From: an uncultured Collinsella sp.
Lineage (GTDB): Bacteria > Actinomycetota > Coriobacteriia > Coriobacteriales > Coriobacteriaceae
Reading direction: 5' to 3'
Length of the DNA: 7,262 bases
NCBI GenBank assembly: GCA_937958315.1
Contig: CALFGH010000045.1
Span: forward strand, 1-7,262
Shown here: piece after piece, positions 1 through 5,608 of the stretch
Layout: each line of letters opens with the position of its first letter
How positions within the stretch are numbered: position 1 is the first letter of the stretch
Translations under genes and position numbers: made by a program
Notes under the pieces: generated by a model
What the model was told of the DNA's origin: nothing
Database searches by the model: none
The model's input: only the letters and a program-made list of their open reading frames with translations

Positions 1-236
1 GCTCGGGCGTGGTCTTGGGCGAGGTGGCCCGCATCGACGGCATGCTCGACATGGTGCTTGCCGAGATGCGCTCGACCAAGGCGGCGGGGGAGGGCAGCGT
101 GCCCATCGTCATCACCGGCGACGATGCCGAGGCGCTCGCGGCGTTGGTCGGTCACAGCCTGACGGTAGACGACGCACTGACGCTACGGGGTCTCGCCGAA
201 CTGTACCGCATCAATCAAAAGCCCCGTCGCGCGTAG
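1..236 (+). CDS. coaX: Type III pantothenate kinase, C-terminal part (5' end outside the window)
   Basis: Type III pantothenate kinase phosphorylates pantothenate with ATP in the cytoplasm, the first step of coenzyme A synthesis. Only the last 77 codons are present, read in frame from base 3. The visible part begins SGVVLGEVARIDGML, which matches the conserved SGxxxG..G.VDG helix near the end of CoaX. A VPIVITGDDAEALAAL stretch corresponds to the ..vvATGG.a.l.. segment, and the protein ends in TLRGLAELYRIN, the typical CoaX tail (TL.GL..iy..N). In most family members the middle segment reads ATGG; here it reads ITGD. The stop is TAG at 234-236. A 9-bp inverted repeat overlaps the stop. The next gene follows after 83 bases and has its own likely promoter, so the two are probably not strictly co-transcribed. 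The family call rests on a short C-terminal piece but the motifs agree in order and spacing. Confidence 0.8.
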   Translation, partial: SGVVLGEVARIDGMLDMVLAEMRSTKAAGEGSVPIVITGDDAEALAALVGHSLTVDDALTLRGLAELYRINQKPRRA

Positions 237-244
237 CGATGGGG
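222..244. repeat. Inverted repeat over the coaX stop codon (hairpin)
   Basis: CCCCGTCGC at 222-230 pairs with GCGATGGGG at 236-244 (nine pairs, one of them G-T) around the five-base loop GCGTA, which contains the first bases of the coaX stop. On the + strand no T-run follows, so it is a poor terminator for coaX. Read on the - strand, the stem is followed by CTTTTGATT, a better terminator shape, but no - strand gene lies here. It could act as a bidirectional insulator or an mRNA 3'-end stabiliser, or be chance in GC-rich DNA. Confidence 0.35.
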
Positions 245-276
245 GCGGTGGGACAAAAACGTCTCCACCTTTCACC

Positions 277-285
277 TGCTACAAT
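277..285 (+). promoter_or_regulatory. Candidate extended -10 promoter of the dCMP deaminase gene
   Basis: TGCTACAAT is an extended -10 element (TGn plus TACAAT, five of six matches to TATAAT). No good -35 box lies 16-18 bases upstream, which is common for extended -10 promoters. Transcription would begin near 292 and give a leader of roughly 28 bases that carries the GGAGG at 307-311. Proposed from the sequence alone. Confidence 0.4.
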
Positions 286-306
286 GGGTCAAACTATTGC
301 GATTTC

Positions 307-311
307 GGAGG
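307..311 (+). promoter_or_regulatory. Ribosome-binding site that fixes the deaminase start
   Basis: GGAGG lies eight bases before the ATG at 320. An in-frame ATG at 239 would give 27 extra residues, but it has no such site, would start upstream of the likely promoter, and encodes residues unlike the family. The start at 320 is therefore preferred. Confidence 0.8.
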
Positions 312-319
312 TGTCTGCC

Positions 320-844
320 ATGTCGGACGATCTTCATCAAACTGCGTCGGGCAAGCGCCGCGACGTTATTAGCTGGGACGAGTTCTTTATGAGCGTGGCC
401 ATCGCCGCGCAGCGCCGCAGCAAAGATCCCAATACGCAGGTGGGCGCGTGCATCGCCAGCACCAACCACCGCATCCTTTCGGTGGGCTACAACGGTACGC
501 CCTCGGCACTCAACGATGACTTTTTCCCGTGGGGCACGAGCGATGACCCGCTGCAGGACAAGCATAACTACGTAGTCCATGCCGAAGCCAACGCCGTGCT
601 CAACTACCGCGGCTCGCTCAAAGACCTTGAGGGTTCCACGGTCTACGTCACGCTGTTCCCGTGTCATGACTGCGCCAAGATCCTGGCGCAGGTGGGCGTG
701 GGCGAGGTTGTCTACCTGGACAATAAGTACGCCGACACCGACGACGGCCGCATCAGCCGTCGCATTCTCGACTCCTGCGGCATTAGCTACCGCCAGGTTA
801 TCGTCGATGTCCACATCGGCACCGGGGAACAAACTCAGCAGTAG
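320..844 (+). CDS. dCMP deaminase family protein (ComEB-like)
   Basis: A 174-residue zinc-dependent cytidine/deoxycytidylate deaminase. Family members convert dCMP to dUMP, feeding thymidylate synthesis in the cytoplasm; Bacillus ComEB (ComE operon protein 2) is a relative. Visible motifs in order: WDEFFMSVA (19-27), the family signature SKDPNTQVGA (34-43), GYNGTP (56-61), the zinc-ligand and catalytic HAE at 87-89 (H87 ligand, E89 proton shuttle), and PCHDC at 114-118 supplying zinc ligands C115 and C118. All catalytic residues are present and the length is normal for the family. The last 15 or so residues are variable. Start chosen at 320 from the GGAGG site; a longer in-frame version from 239 is unlikely. 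It sits between coaX and an Fe-S scaffold gene, which gives no special functional hint. Whether the substrate is dCMP or another cytidine compound cannot be decided here. Confidence 0.92.
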   Translation: MSDDLHQTASGKRRDVISWDEFFMSVAIAAQRRSKDPNTQVGACIASTNHRILSVGYNGTPSALNDDFFPWGTSDDPLQDKHNYVVHAEANAVLNYRGSLKDLEGSTVYVTLFPCHDCAKILAQVGVGEVVYLDNKYADTDDGRISRRILDSCGISYRQVIVDVHIGTGEQTQQ

Positions 845-983
845 CGGCAGCGTGTGCTAGCGCCGGGCGTCGGCAAAAGCAGCTAAAAAAGCCCCGTCCC
901 AAATTGACTGCTCGTGAAAGTCGTGTCCGCACGCATGGCTGGCGCCTAAGCGGGTACATGGCTGTAGTAACATAGCCCCTGTC

Positions 984-999
984 CGCGGGCGTGCCCGCG
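984..999. repeat. Perfect inverted repeat in the leader of the nfu-like gene
   Basis: CGCGGGC and GCCCGCG, separated only by GT, form a perfect 7-bp inverted repeat ending 11 bases before the Shine-Dalgarno site of the gene at 1022. In RNA it would fold as a hairpin with a four-base loop after opening one pair. TTATT follows, too short for a confident terminator. It could be an operator, an attenuator or a 5' mRNA stabiliser. In the rest of the gap 845-1021 I see no convincing promoter or terminator; a TTGACT at 904 has no matching -10. Confidence 0.45.
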
Positions 1000-1021
1000 T
1001 TATTGTGAGAAAGGAGCCCCT

Positions 1022-1300
1022 GTGGCTGTTAACGAAGAGCTGCTTAAGAAGGTTCTTGAGGAGATCCGCCCCAACCTGCAGGCTGACGGCGGCGATATGG
1101 AGTATGTGGGCGTCGACGACGAGGGCGTCGTCCAGCTTGAGCTTCAGGGTGCCTGCGCCGGCTGCCCTATGAGCGCACTGACCCTGTCCATGGGTATCGA
1201 GCGTATTCTCAAGGAGCACGTACCCGGCGTTACCCGTGTCGAGCAGGTCAATGCCTCCGGCGAGACCGAGGACCTGTACGACGAGTACGCGCCGTTCTAA
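1022..1300 (+). CDS. NifU-family Fe-S cluster scaffold (stand-alone Nfu domain)
   Basis: A 92-residue protein made almost entirely of the NifU C-terminal (Nfu) domain. It is expected to hold a transient Fe-S cluster, usually shared between two subunits, and hand it to target enzymes in the cytoplasm. It shows the expected order: a leading helix LLKKVLEEIRPNL (7-19), the signature QADGGDMEYVGV (20-31), a beta segment, and GACAGCPMS (43-51) with the cluster-binding pair C45 and C48. The final stretch (about 76-92, rich in Glu, Asp and Tyr) is acidic and variable. There is no A-type domain as in E. coli NfuA and no N-terminal IscU-like domain as in full NifU, so this is the minimal form. The start is GTG at 1022, five bases after AAGGAG (1011-1016). 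A hairpin terminator follows at 1350, so it is probably a one-gene transcript or loosely linked to lgt. Confidence 0.93.
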   Translation: MAVNEELLKKVLEEIRPNLQADGGDMEYVGVDDEGVVQLELQGACAGCPMSALTLSMGIERILKEHVPGVTRVEQVNASGETEDLYDEYAPF

Positions 1301-1311
1301 GATGCGAAAGC

Positions 1312-1331
1312 TGCGGACGGCGTACTCCGCA
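1312..1331. repeat. Small perfect hairpin after the nfu-like gene
   Basis: TGCGGA (1312-1317) and TCCGCA (1326-1331) form a 6-bp stem with an eight-base loop, 12 bases after the stop at 1300. No T-run follows. It precedes the stronger hairpin at 1350-1382 and may be part of the same 3'-end structure. Confidence 0.3.
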
Positions 1332-1349
1332 TAGACGTTACGCCCAAAT

Positions 1350-1386
1350 ATGCGGCTGCGAGCGAAAGGCCCGCGGCCGCATTTGT
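1350..1386 (+). terminator. Terminator-like hairpin between the nfu-like gene and lgt
   Basis: Bases 1350-1360 pair with 1372-1382 to give an 11-bp GC-rich stem with one G-T pair and an 11-base loop, followed by ATTTGTAT. The stem is strong but the T-run is interrupted, so termination may be partial and allow some read-through into lgt, whose start is only 28 bases away. The hairpin also argues against the in-frame ATG at 1350 as the lgt start, because the coding sequence would then begin inside the stem. Confidence 0.55.
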
Positions 1387-1397
1387 ATGTAGGGAGT

Positions 1398-1403
1398 AGG
1401 AGG
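1398..1403 (+). promoter_or_regulatory. Ribosome-binding site that fixes the lgt start
   Basis: AGGAGG sits six bases before the ATG at 1410. This supports a 273-residue Lgt rather than the 293-residue version starting at 1350, whose extra 20 residues are basic and unlike the family. Confidence 0.85.
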
Positions 1404-1409
1404 GTCGAC

Positions 1410-2231
1410 ATGCTCAACGACCTCTACCATATGCTTGATCCCGTCGCCATTTCGGCGGGGCCCATCACCATCTACTGGTACGGCTTGGCCTATGTGGTCG
1501 GAGCTCTGCTCACGGCGGTCGTCATGTACCGCACACAGCGCCGTTGGGGTTTCGATATTACAGGCGACGACCTGACAAGCGTCGTGGTCGGCGTGGTCTT
1601 TGGCCTTATCATCGGCGCCCGCCTGTTCTACGTCATCTTTTACGGCGACGGCTACTACTGGGTACATCCGCTCGAGATCTTTGCCACCAACGAGGGCGGC
1701 ATGAGCTTTCATGGCGGCCTGGTGGGCGGCATCATCGGTGGCGCGCTCGTGTGCCGTATGTACAAGCTCGATGCCTGGACTATCGCCGACCTTGCCGTTA
1801 TCGGTGCTCCGCTGGCCCTGTGCCTGGGGCGCTGCGCCAACTTTGTCAACGGCGAGCTGTGGGGCAAGCCGACCGATCTGCCCTGGGGTGTGATCTTCGG
1901 CGGCGCCGCGGGCGATATGCCACGTCACCCCTCCCAGCTCTACGAGGCATTTCTCGAGGGCATTGTGCTCTTCTGCATTCTGCAGGTGTTCAGCCGCAAA
2001 AAACCGCTGCTGCCCCAGGGTACGTTTATGGGCGTGTTTGTGATGGGTTACGGCATCGTCCGCTTCCTCGTTGAGTTTGTGCGCGTGCCCGATGCCCAGC
2101 TGGGCTATCTGCTGGGCGGCGTCATCACCATGGGTCAGCTGCTGAGCCTGCCGCTCGTAATCGCAGGACTGGCGCTCATCATCTTCGCCCGACACCGCAA
2201 TCGCCCCCAGCGCATCTACCTCGACGCCTAG
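1410..2231 (+). CDS. lgt: Prolipoprotein diacylglyceryl transferase
   Basis: Lgt is an integral membrane enzyme that moves a diacylglyceryl group from phosphatidylglycerol to the lipobox cysteine of prolipoproteins, the first step of lipoprotein maturation. The 273-residue product is of usual length. Visible landmarks: IYWYGLAYVVG near the N terminus (21-31), SFHGGLVGG (99-107) with H101, the Lgt signature GRCANFVNGELWG (140-152) with R141 and E149, HPSQLYEA (173-180), and RFLVEFVRVPDAQ (218-230) near the C terminus. H101, R141 and E149 line up with the essential H103, R143 and E151 of the E. coli enzyme. About seven hydrophobic segments are expected and visible. The ATG at 1410 follows AGGAGG; a nearby M8 (1431) is a less likely start. 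It is followed by a strong hairpin with TTTT. No lspA or other lipoprotein gene is in the window. Confidence 0.97.
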   Translation: MLNDLYHMLDPVAISAGPITIYWYGLAYVVGALLTAVVMYRTQRRWGFDITGDDLTSVVVGVVFGLIIGARLFYVIFYGDGYYWVHPLEIFATNEGGMSFHGGLVGGIIGGALVCRMYKLDAWTIADLAVIGAPLALCLGRCANFVNGELWGKPTDLPWGVIFGGAAGDMPRHPSQLYEAFLEGIVLFCILQVFSRKKPLLPQGTFMGVFVMGYGIVRFLVEFVRVPDAQLGYLLGGVITMGQLLSLPLVIAGLALIIFARHRNRPQRIYLDA

Positions 2232-2240
2232 CCACCACAT

Positions 2241-2278
2241 GTCACCACAAGGGGGACAGGCACCTTTGTGGTGGTTTT
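2241..2278 (+). terminator. lgt terminator formed by a GGGACAGG-core hairpin element
   Basis: CACCACAAGGG (2243-2253) pairs with CCTTTGTGGTG (2263-2273), 11 pairs including one G-T, around a nine-base loop containing GACAGG, followed by GTTTTGC. It begins 11 bases after the lgt stop codon, the right place and shape for an intrinsic terminator. A second upstream arm, CCACCACA at 2232-2239, could pair with the same 3' arm, so two alternative folds compete. The core GGGGACAGGCACCTTTGTG (2252-2270) recurs in variant form at 4579-4597, suggesting a dispersed repeat that has been put to use as a terminator. Confidence 0.7.
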
Positions 2279-2303
2279 GCCGGGCAACGATGACAGAACC
2301 GTA

Positions 2304-2356
2304 ACGTTTCCCCAGATAAAACCTGCCAAAATAAACCTGTCCCTTTTTGGCAGGTT
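2304..2356 (-). repeat. Dispersed palindromic repeat, copy A
   Basis: Read on the - strand this block aligns with 7186-7236 at 46 of 53 columns, with five substitutions and one two-base gap. Bases 2319-2331 and 2345-2357 form a perfect 13-bp stem (AAACCTGCCAAAA and its complement) around a 13-base loop containing CCTGTCCC, the complement of the GGGACAGG core. It lies 22 bases before the GTG of the large membrane-protein gene, so it is in that gene's 5' leader. It is head-to-head with the hairpin element at 2243-2273. Non-coding: no gene overlaps it. Confidence 0.8.
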
Positions 2357-2377
2357 TCTAGAAAGGCTATTCGGACT

Positions 2378-4561
2378 GTGAAGGATTCCGACCTCTCCGC
2401 AACGGCTGCGCGCGACGCCGCCCGCATCGTTTGGTTTAAGCGCTATCCCGCCAAGCAGACGCTCATCGCATTTTTGCTCGCGCTGTTGGCGACCACGGCG
2501 TTTTCCATCGATCCCGCCCCGGTGTCGAGCAACGCAGTCTTGGCAATTGACCCCAAAGCCTCGGGCATGCTGTACGTGTGCTACGAGGTGCTCCTCTCGT
2601 TTGCCGGCCATACCGACGCGGTCATGCTGCTTGCGCTTGCCTGCCTGCTTACGCTGCCGTTTCGCTACGTATTCTTTGGCCGCGGTGACGCTTGGCGCCC
2701 GTCGGTCGTGCTGCCATCGCTGTTCTTTGCCGTTTGCATGGTGTTCGGCCGTAGCTACGACCTTACCGATTCGGCAGAGATTGTGCTGGGCGACAAGGCA
2801 CGCGTTATCTGCGCCTGGATTGGCGGCGCGGGCTGGATGCTTCTGGCGATTGTGGCCTTCTATCTGGCTTTTGAGTTTTTGGATTGGTTGAGCTCCCGCC
2901 GCATTCCGTTTTCGGAGACCCACTTTGGCCGCGTGTGGCGTGTTGCCCACGCCGTGCTCTCGGTCCATCCCTTTGTCGGGCCGTTTCTTGTGCTCATGAT
3001 TGCCTGGGCGCCCACGCTTATCGCCTCGCTGCCCGGCCTCTTTATGGGAGATACGGGCGCGCAGATCCGCCAATGGTTCAACTACCCCAACGGCACGAGC
3101 GATTACCTGCGCCTGCTTAACCCCAACGTGCTGCTCAACGGCCATCATCCGGTGGTGCACACGGCCATCATCGGCTCGTGCGTGCAACTGGGGCTTTCGC
3201 TGTTCAATAGCGCCAATGCGGGCCTTGCCATCTACACCTGTGCCCAATTTGTCATCACGGCCGCCTGCATGGCCTATTCCATATCGTCGCTGCGCAAGCT
3301 GGGCGTGAGCCTGCCGGTCCGTGGCGTCACCTTGCTGTTCTTTGCGTTTATGCCGATGTTCTCCAACTATGCGGCGCTGCTGACCAAAGACGTGCTGTTT
3401 GCCGATGCGTTTTTGGTGCTGCTCGTTCAGACCGTCAAGCTCGTGGCATGTGGCCTGCCCCGTCGCGATGCCAATGCCAAGCGCGCGGGCGAACAGGCGC
3501 CTGTGCTCTTTGCACGCCACGACTGGCTGTTGCTCGTGCTGGGTGCCATGGGTTCCACGTTTTTGCGCAATGGCGGCCTGGTCTTTCCGTTGGCGGCCTG
3601 CGTGATTGCGGCGGCGTTTTGCGCTTGGGACGCGCATGTGGCCCGTCGCGTGGCCAAACAGTCTGGCGTCACGCCCTCGTACGCCACGCCACGCTTCCGC
3701 TGGGTCGGCGTGCTCGCAGTGCTTGCGCTCTGCCTTGTCTCCAACATGTATTTCACCAAGGTCTTTATGCCGGCGCACGATATCACGCCGGGCTCCAAGC
3801 GCGAGATCCTCTCGATTCCGTTTCAGCAGACGGCACGCTTCGTCCAAAAGCACGACGGCCTTAATTCGGGCGTTAACCCCAAGGTCAAAGACGATGGCAC
3901 GATTGAGGAAGCTCCCTGCGACGGCTTGGTGACCGATGAGGAGCACGCTGTGATTGATCGCGTGCTTAAGTACGAGAACCTGGGTCGTCGCTACAACCCC
4001 GACAAATCGGATGCCGTCAAAAACTGCTTCAATGAGTACGCCTCGCAGGAGGACATCAAGGCCTATTTTAAGGTGTGGGCCCAGATGTTCAAAAAGGACC
4101 CCGAGTGCTATATCTCGGCGCTCGTCAATAACTACTACGGGTACTTCTATCCGAGCGCTCGCGATGCGTGGGTCTACAGCACGGCGCGCAGTGCCGAGAT
4201 CATGGCGAAGCCCGATAACCTCAAGTACTTCGACTTCCATCCGGTCGACAGCAAAGCCGTGCGCTGGTGCGACCACCTGATTAACCTGTACCGCGTGGCG
4301 GTGCAGCGCATTCCGTTTATCTCGCTCACCATGAGCTCGGCCACCTACGTGTGGATCATGATCATCGTGGTGGTCTACCTGTTGCGCCGCCATTCGTGGC
4401 GCGCGCTGGCCATCTGGATACCGCTACTGGGTGTGCTCGCTGTGTGCCTGATTGGTCCATGTAACGGGTCGACCTACATGCGCTATCTGTACCCGGTCAT
4501 TGCATGCATGCCTTTCTCCATCGGCGCCACGATCACCCGCAGCGACCGCCTGTGGACCTAA
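2378..4561 (+). CDS. Large multi-pass membrane protein, DUF6020-like
   Basis: A 727-residue membrane protein of unknown function. My best family match is DUF6020, recalled rather than searched. After a short N-terminal tail come hydrophobic segments at roughly 27-44, 80-100, 108-124, 144-168, 199-217, 283-300, 317-333, 339-357, 383-414 and 442-459. A hydrophilic domain of about 180 residues follows (466-645), then further segments at about 650-669 and 676-718. Conserved-looking motifs are GDTG (224-227), NGHHPVVH (254-261), LLTKDVLF (334-341), FLRNGG (395-400), SIPFQQTARFV (479-489) and CNGSTYMRYLYPV (695-707). The arrangement, with an acidic residue after the first large helix block and a late soluble domain, recalls GT-C glycosyltransferases, but no catalytic assignment is possible. 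The hydrophilic domain has four cysteines (C514, C550, C577, C631). Start: GTG at 2378 is the only usual start codon after the in-frame stop at 2291, with a weak AAAGG 11 bases upstream. Repeat hairpins flank the gene on both sides. Confidence 0.85.
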   Translation: MKDSDLSATAARDAARIVWFKRYPAKQTLIAFLLALLATTAFSIDPAPVSSNAVLAIDPKASGMLYVCYEVLLSFAGHTDAVMLLALACLLTLPFRYVFFGRGDAWRPSVVLPSLFFAVCMVFGRSYDLTDSAEIVLGDKARVICAWIGGAGWMLLAIVAFYLAFEFLDWLSSRRIPFSETHFGRVWRVAHAVLSVHPFVGPFLVLMIAWAPTLIASLPGLFMGDTGAQIRQWFNYPNGTSDYLRLLNPNVLLNGHHPVVHTAIIGSCVQLGLSLFNSANAGLAIYTCAQFVITAACMAYSISSLRKLGVSLPVRGVTLLFFAFMPMFSNYAALLTKDVLFADAFLVLLVQTVKLVACGLPRRDANAKRAGEQAPVLFARHDWLLLVLGAMGSTFLRNGGLVFPLAACVIAAAFCAWDAHVARRVAKQSGVTPSYATPRFRWVGVLAVLALCLVSNMYFTKVFMPAHDITPGSKREILSIPFQQTARFVQKHDGLNSGVNPKVKDDGTIEEAPCDGLVTDEEHAVIDRVLKYENLGRRYNPDKSDAVKNCFNEYASQEDIKAYFKVWAQMFKKDPECYISALVNNYYGYFYPSARDAWVYSTARSAEIMAKPDNLKYFDFHPVDSKAVRWCDHLINLYRVAVQRIPFISLTMSSATYVWIMIIVVVYLLRRHSWRALAIWIPLLGVLAVCLIGPCNGSTYMRYLYPVIACMPFSIGATITRSDRLWT

Positions 4562-4568
4562 CCAAAGA

Positions 4569-4601
4569 TTGGCGCATTGGGGTCAGGCTGCTTTGTGCCA
4601 A
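4569..4601 (+). repeat. GGGTCAGG-core hairpin element after the membrane-protein gene
   Basis: TTGGCGCA (4569-4576) pairs with TGTGCCAA (4594-4601), eight pairs including one G-T, around a 17-base loop. The core GGGGTCAGGCTGCTTTGTG (4579-4597) matches the core of the lgt terminator element at 2252-2270 in 16 of 19 positions, while the stem arms differ but stay complementary. It starts eight bases after the stop at 4561. No T-run follows, so it is at best a weak terminator. Apart from a possible -10 near 4678, I see little else in the gap 4562-4732. Confidence 0.6.
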
Positions 4602-4677
4602 GGGGCTGCATCATCACGACGCCTTCATTTTGGGGTTTATCTTGCAGGCCGGTAGGTATATCATAACGACGTTTGTT

Positions 4678-4683
4678 TATATT
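4678..4683 (+). promoter_or_regulatory. Weak candidate -10 box of yebC
   Basis: TATATT matches TATAAT at five of six positions and lies 50 bases before the yebC start codon in an AT-rich patch. I find no convincing -35 at the right distance, so this is only the best candidate in the gap. Confidence 0.25.
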
Positions 4684-4732
4684 GCCCGAGCATTCGCGCT
4701 GGGCTTTAGGTCGAAACCGATAGGAGACACGT

Positions 4733-5539
4733 ATGTCCGGACACTCTAAGTGGGCCACAACCAAGCATCGTAAGGGCGCGCAGGACGCCAAGCGTTCCGC
4801 CCTCTTCTCCAAGCTCAGCCGCAACATCACCGTTGCTGCCCGTCTCGGCGGCGACCCGCTGCCCGAGAACAACGCCAGCCTCGCCGCTGCCGTTGCCAAG
4901 GCTAAGGCTCAGTCCATGCCTAAGGACAAGATCAAGTCCGCTATCGATAAGGCCTTTGGTTCGGGTGCCGACGCCGCCGTCTACGAGAACATCGTGTACG
5001 AGGGCTACGGTCCCGCCGGTGTTGCCGTCTACGTCGACTGCCTGACCGACAACCGCAACCGCACTGCCGCCGACGTCCGTTCCGCCTTCTCCCACGCTGG
5101 TGGCAACCTGGGCACCTCGGGCTCCGTCGCCTTCCAGTTTGAGCGCAAGGGCCAGATCGTCGTCGCCAAGGAGATCCTGGACGAGAACGCCAAGAAGGAG
5201 ACCATGATCGCCAACGGTGCTGCCGGTGACGAGGATGAGTTCATGATGGCGATCGCCGAGGCCGGTGGTGAGGACTACGAGGACGCCGGCGAGGAGTGGA
5301 TCGTCTGGACCGCTGCCAACGACGTCATGGCTGTCTCCAAGGCACTCGAGGAGCAGGGCGTCCAGGTCAAGGGCTCCGAGACCACCATGGTCCCGACCAC
5401 TCCGACCGAGGTCTCCGGTGCCGACGCCAAGAAGGTTCAGCGCCTCATCGACCGTCTTGAGGAGCTCGACGACGTCCAGGACGTCTACAGCACCATGGAC
5501 ATGACCGACGAGGTCATCGCTGCCCTCGAGGAGGAGTAG
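4733..5539 (+). CDS. yebC: YebC/PmpR/TACO1 family protein
   Basis: A 268-residue cytoplasmic protein of the YebC family. Members were first described as DNA-binding regulators (PmpR in Pseudomonas); mitochondrial TACO1 and several bacterial members act in translation, helping ribosomes through difficult stretches such as proline runs. Which role applies here cannot be read from the sequence. The N terminus MSGHSKWATTKHRKGAQDAK is the canonical family signature. VYEGYGPAGVAVYVD (88-102), the highly conserved DNRNRTAADVR (106-116), GGNLGTSGSVAF (123-134) and RLIDRLEELDDVQDVY in the C-terminal third all fit. The protein is about 20 residues longer than E. coli YebC, mainly through an insertion at about 147-165. 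Every lysine codon I checked is AAG and codon use looks strongly biased, as in highly expressed genes. ATG follows AGGAG (4722-4726) by six bases. It is bounded by a strong terminator at 5609, so it is probably its own transcript. ruvC, a frequent neighbour elsewhere, is not in the window. Confidence 0.96.
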   Translation: MSGHSKWATTKHRKGAQDAKRSALFSKLSRNITVAARLGGDPLPENNASLAAAVAKAKAQSMPKDKIKSAIDKAFGSGADAAVYENIVYEGYGPAGVAVYVDCLTDNRNRTAADVRSAFSHAGGNLGTSGSVAFQFERKGQIVVAKEILDENAKKETMIANGAAGDEDEFMMAIAEAGGEDYEDAGEEWIVWTAANDVMAVSKALEEQGVQVKGSETTMVPTTPTEVSGADAKKVQRLIDRLEELDDVQDVYSTMDMTDEVIAALEEE

Positions 5540-5540
5540 C

Positions 5541-5572
5541 GCCCGCACGGATTGAGCCGTGCATATCTGGGC
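5541..5572. repeat. Hairpin directly after yebC
   Basis: GCACGG (5545-5550) and CCGTGC (5557-5562) form a perfect 6-bp stem with the loop ATTGAG. Flanking GCCC (5541-5544) and GGGC (5569-5572) can extend it across a six-base bulge. It starts one base after the yebC stop and ends at a CATAAT. There is no T-run. It may protect the yebC mRNA 3' end or be the first of two tandem 3' structures. Confidence 0.4.
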
Positions 5573-5608
5573 ATAATGAAGCGAGCATGCAAGCCTCGTG
5601 GAATAGAT

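Noticed and set aside
239..319. Longer N terminus for the dCMP deaminase starting at 239
   Set aside because: The extra 27 residues are unlike the family, overlap the likely promoter, and lack the GGAGG found before 320.
865..894. GGGC/GCCC pairing as a terminator for the deaminase gene
   Set aside because: Only four or five pairs across a loop of more than 20 bases, and no T-run follows.
904..909. TTGACT as a -35 box for the nfu-like gene
   Set aside because: No -10-like hexamer occurs 16-18 bases downstream, and the site is 113 bases from the start codon.
1350..1409. Longer N terminus for Lgt starting at 1350
   Set aside because: It would start inside a terminator stem and adds a basic 20-residue tail; AGGAGG precedes 1410.
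1338..2240. A 300-codon - strand open frame opposite lgt
   Set aside because: lgt is certain from its motifs, and this product is His/Asp/Ala-rich with no family resemblance.
2228..4393. A 721-codon open frame on the - strand opposite the membrane-protein gene
   Set aside because: It mirrors the + strand gene, encodes a His/Arg/Gly-rich low-complexity protein with no recognisable motif, and has no ribosome-binding site. Long antisense frames are expected in GC-rich genes with biased codons.
4504..4749. An 81-codon + strand frame crossing the gap before yebC, with a hydrophobic stretch
   Set aside because: It overlaps the ends of two real genes, has no ribosome-binding site at its start, and spans a hairpin and the yebC Shine-Dalgarno site.
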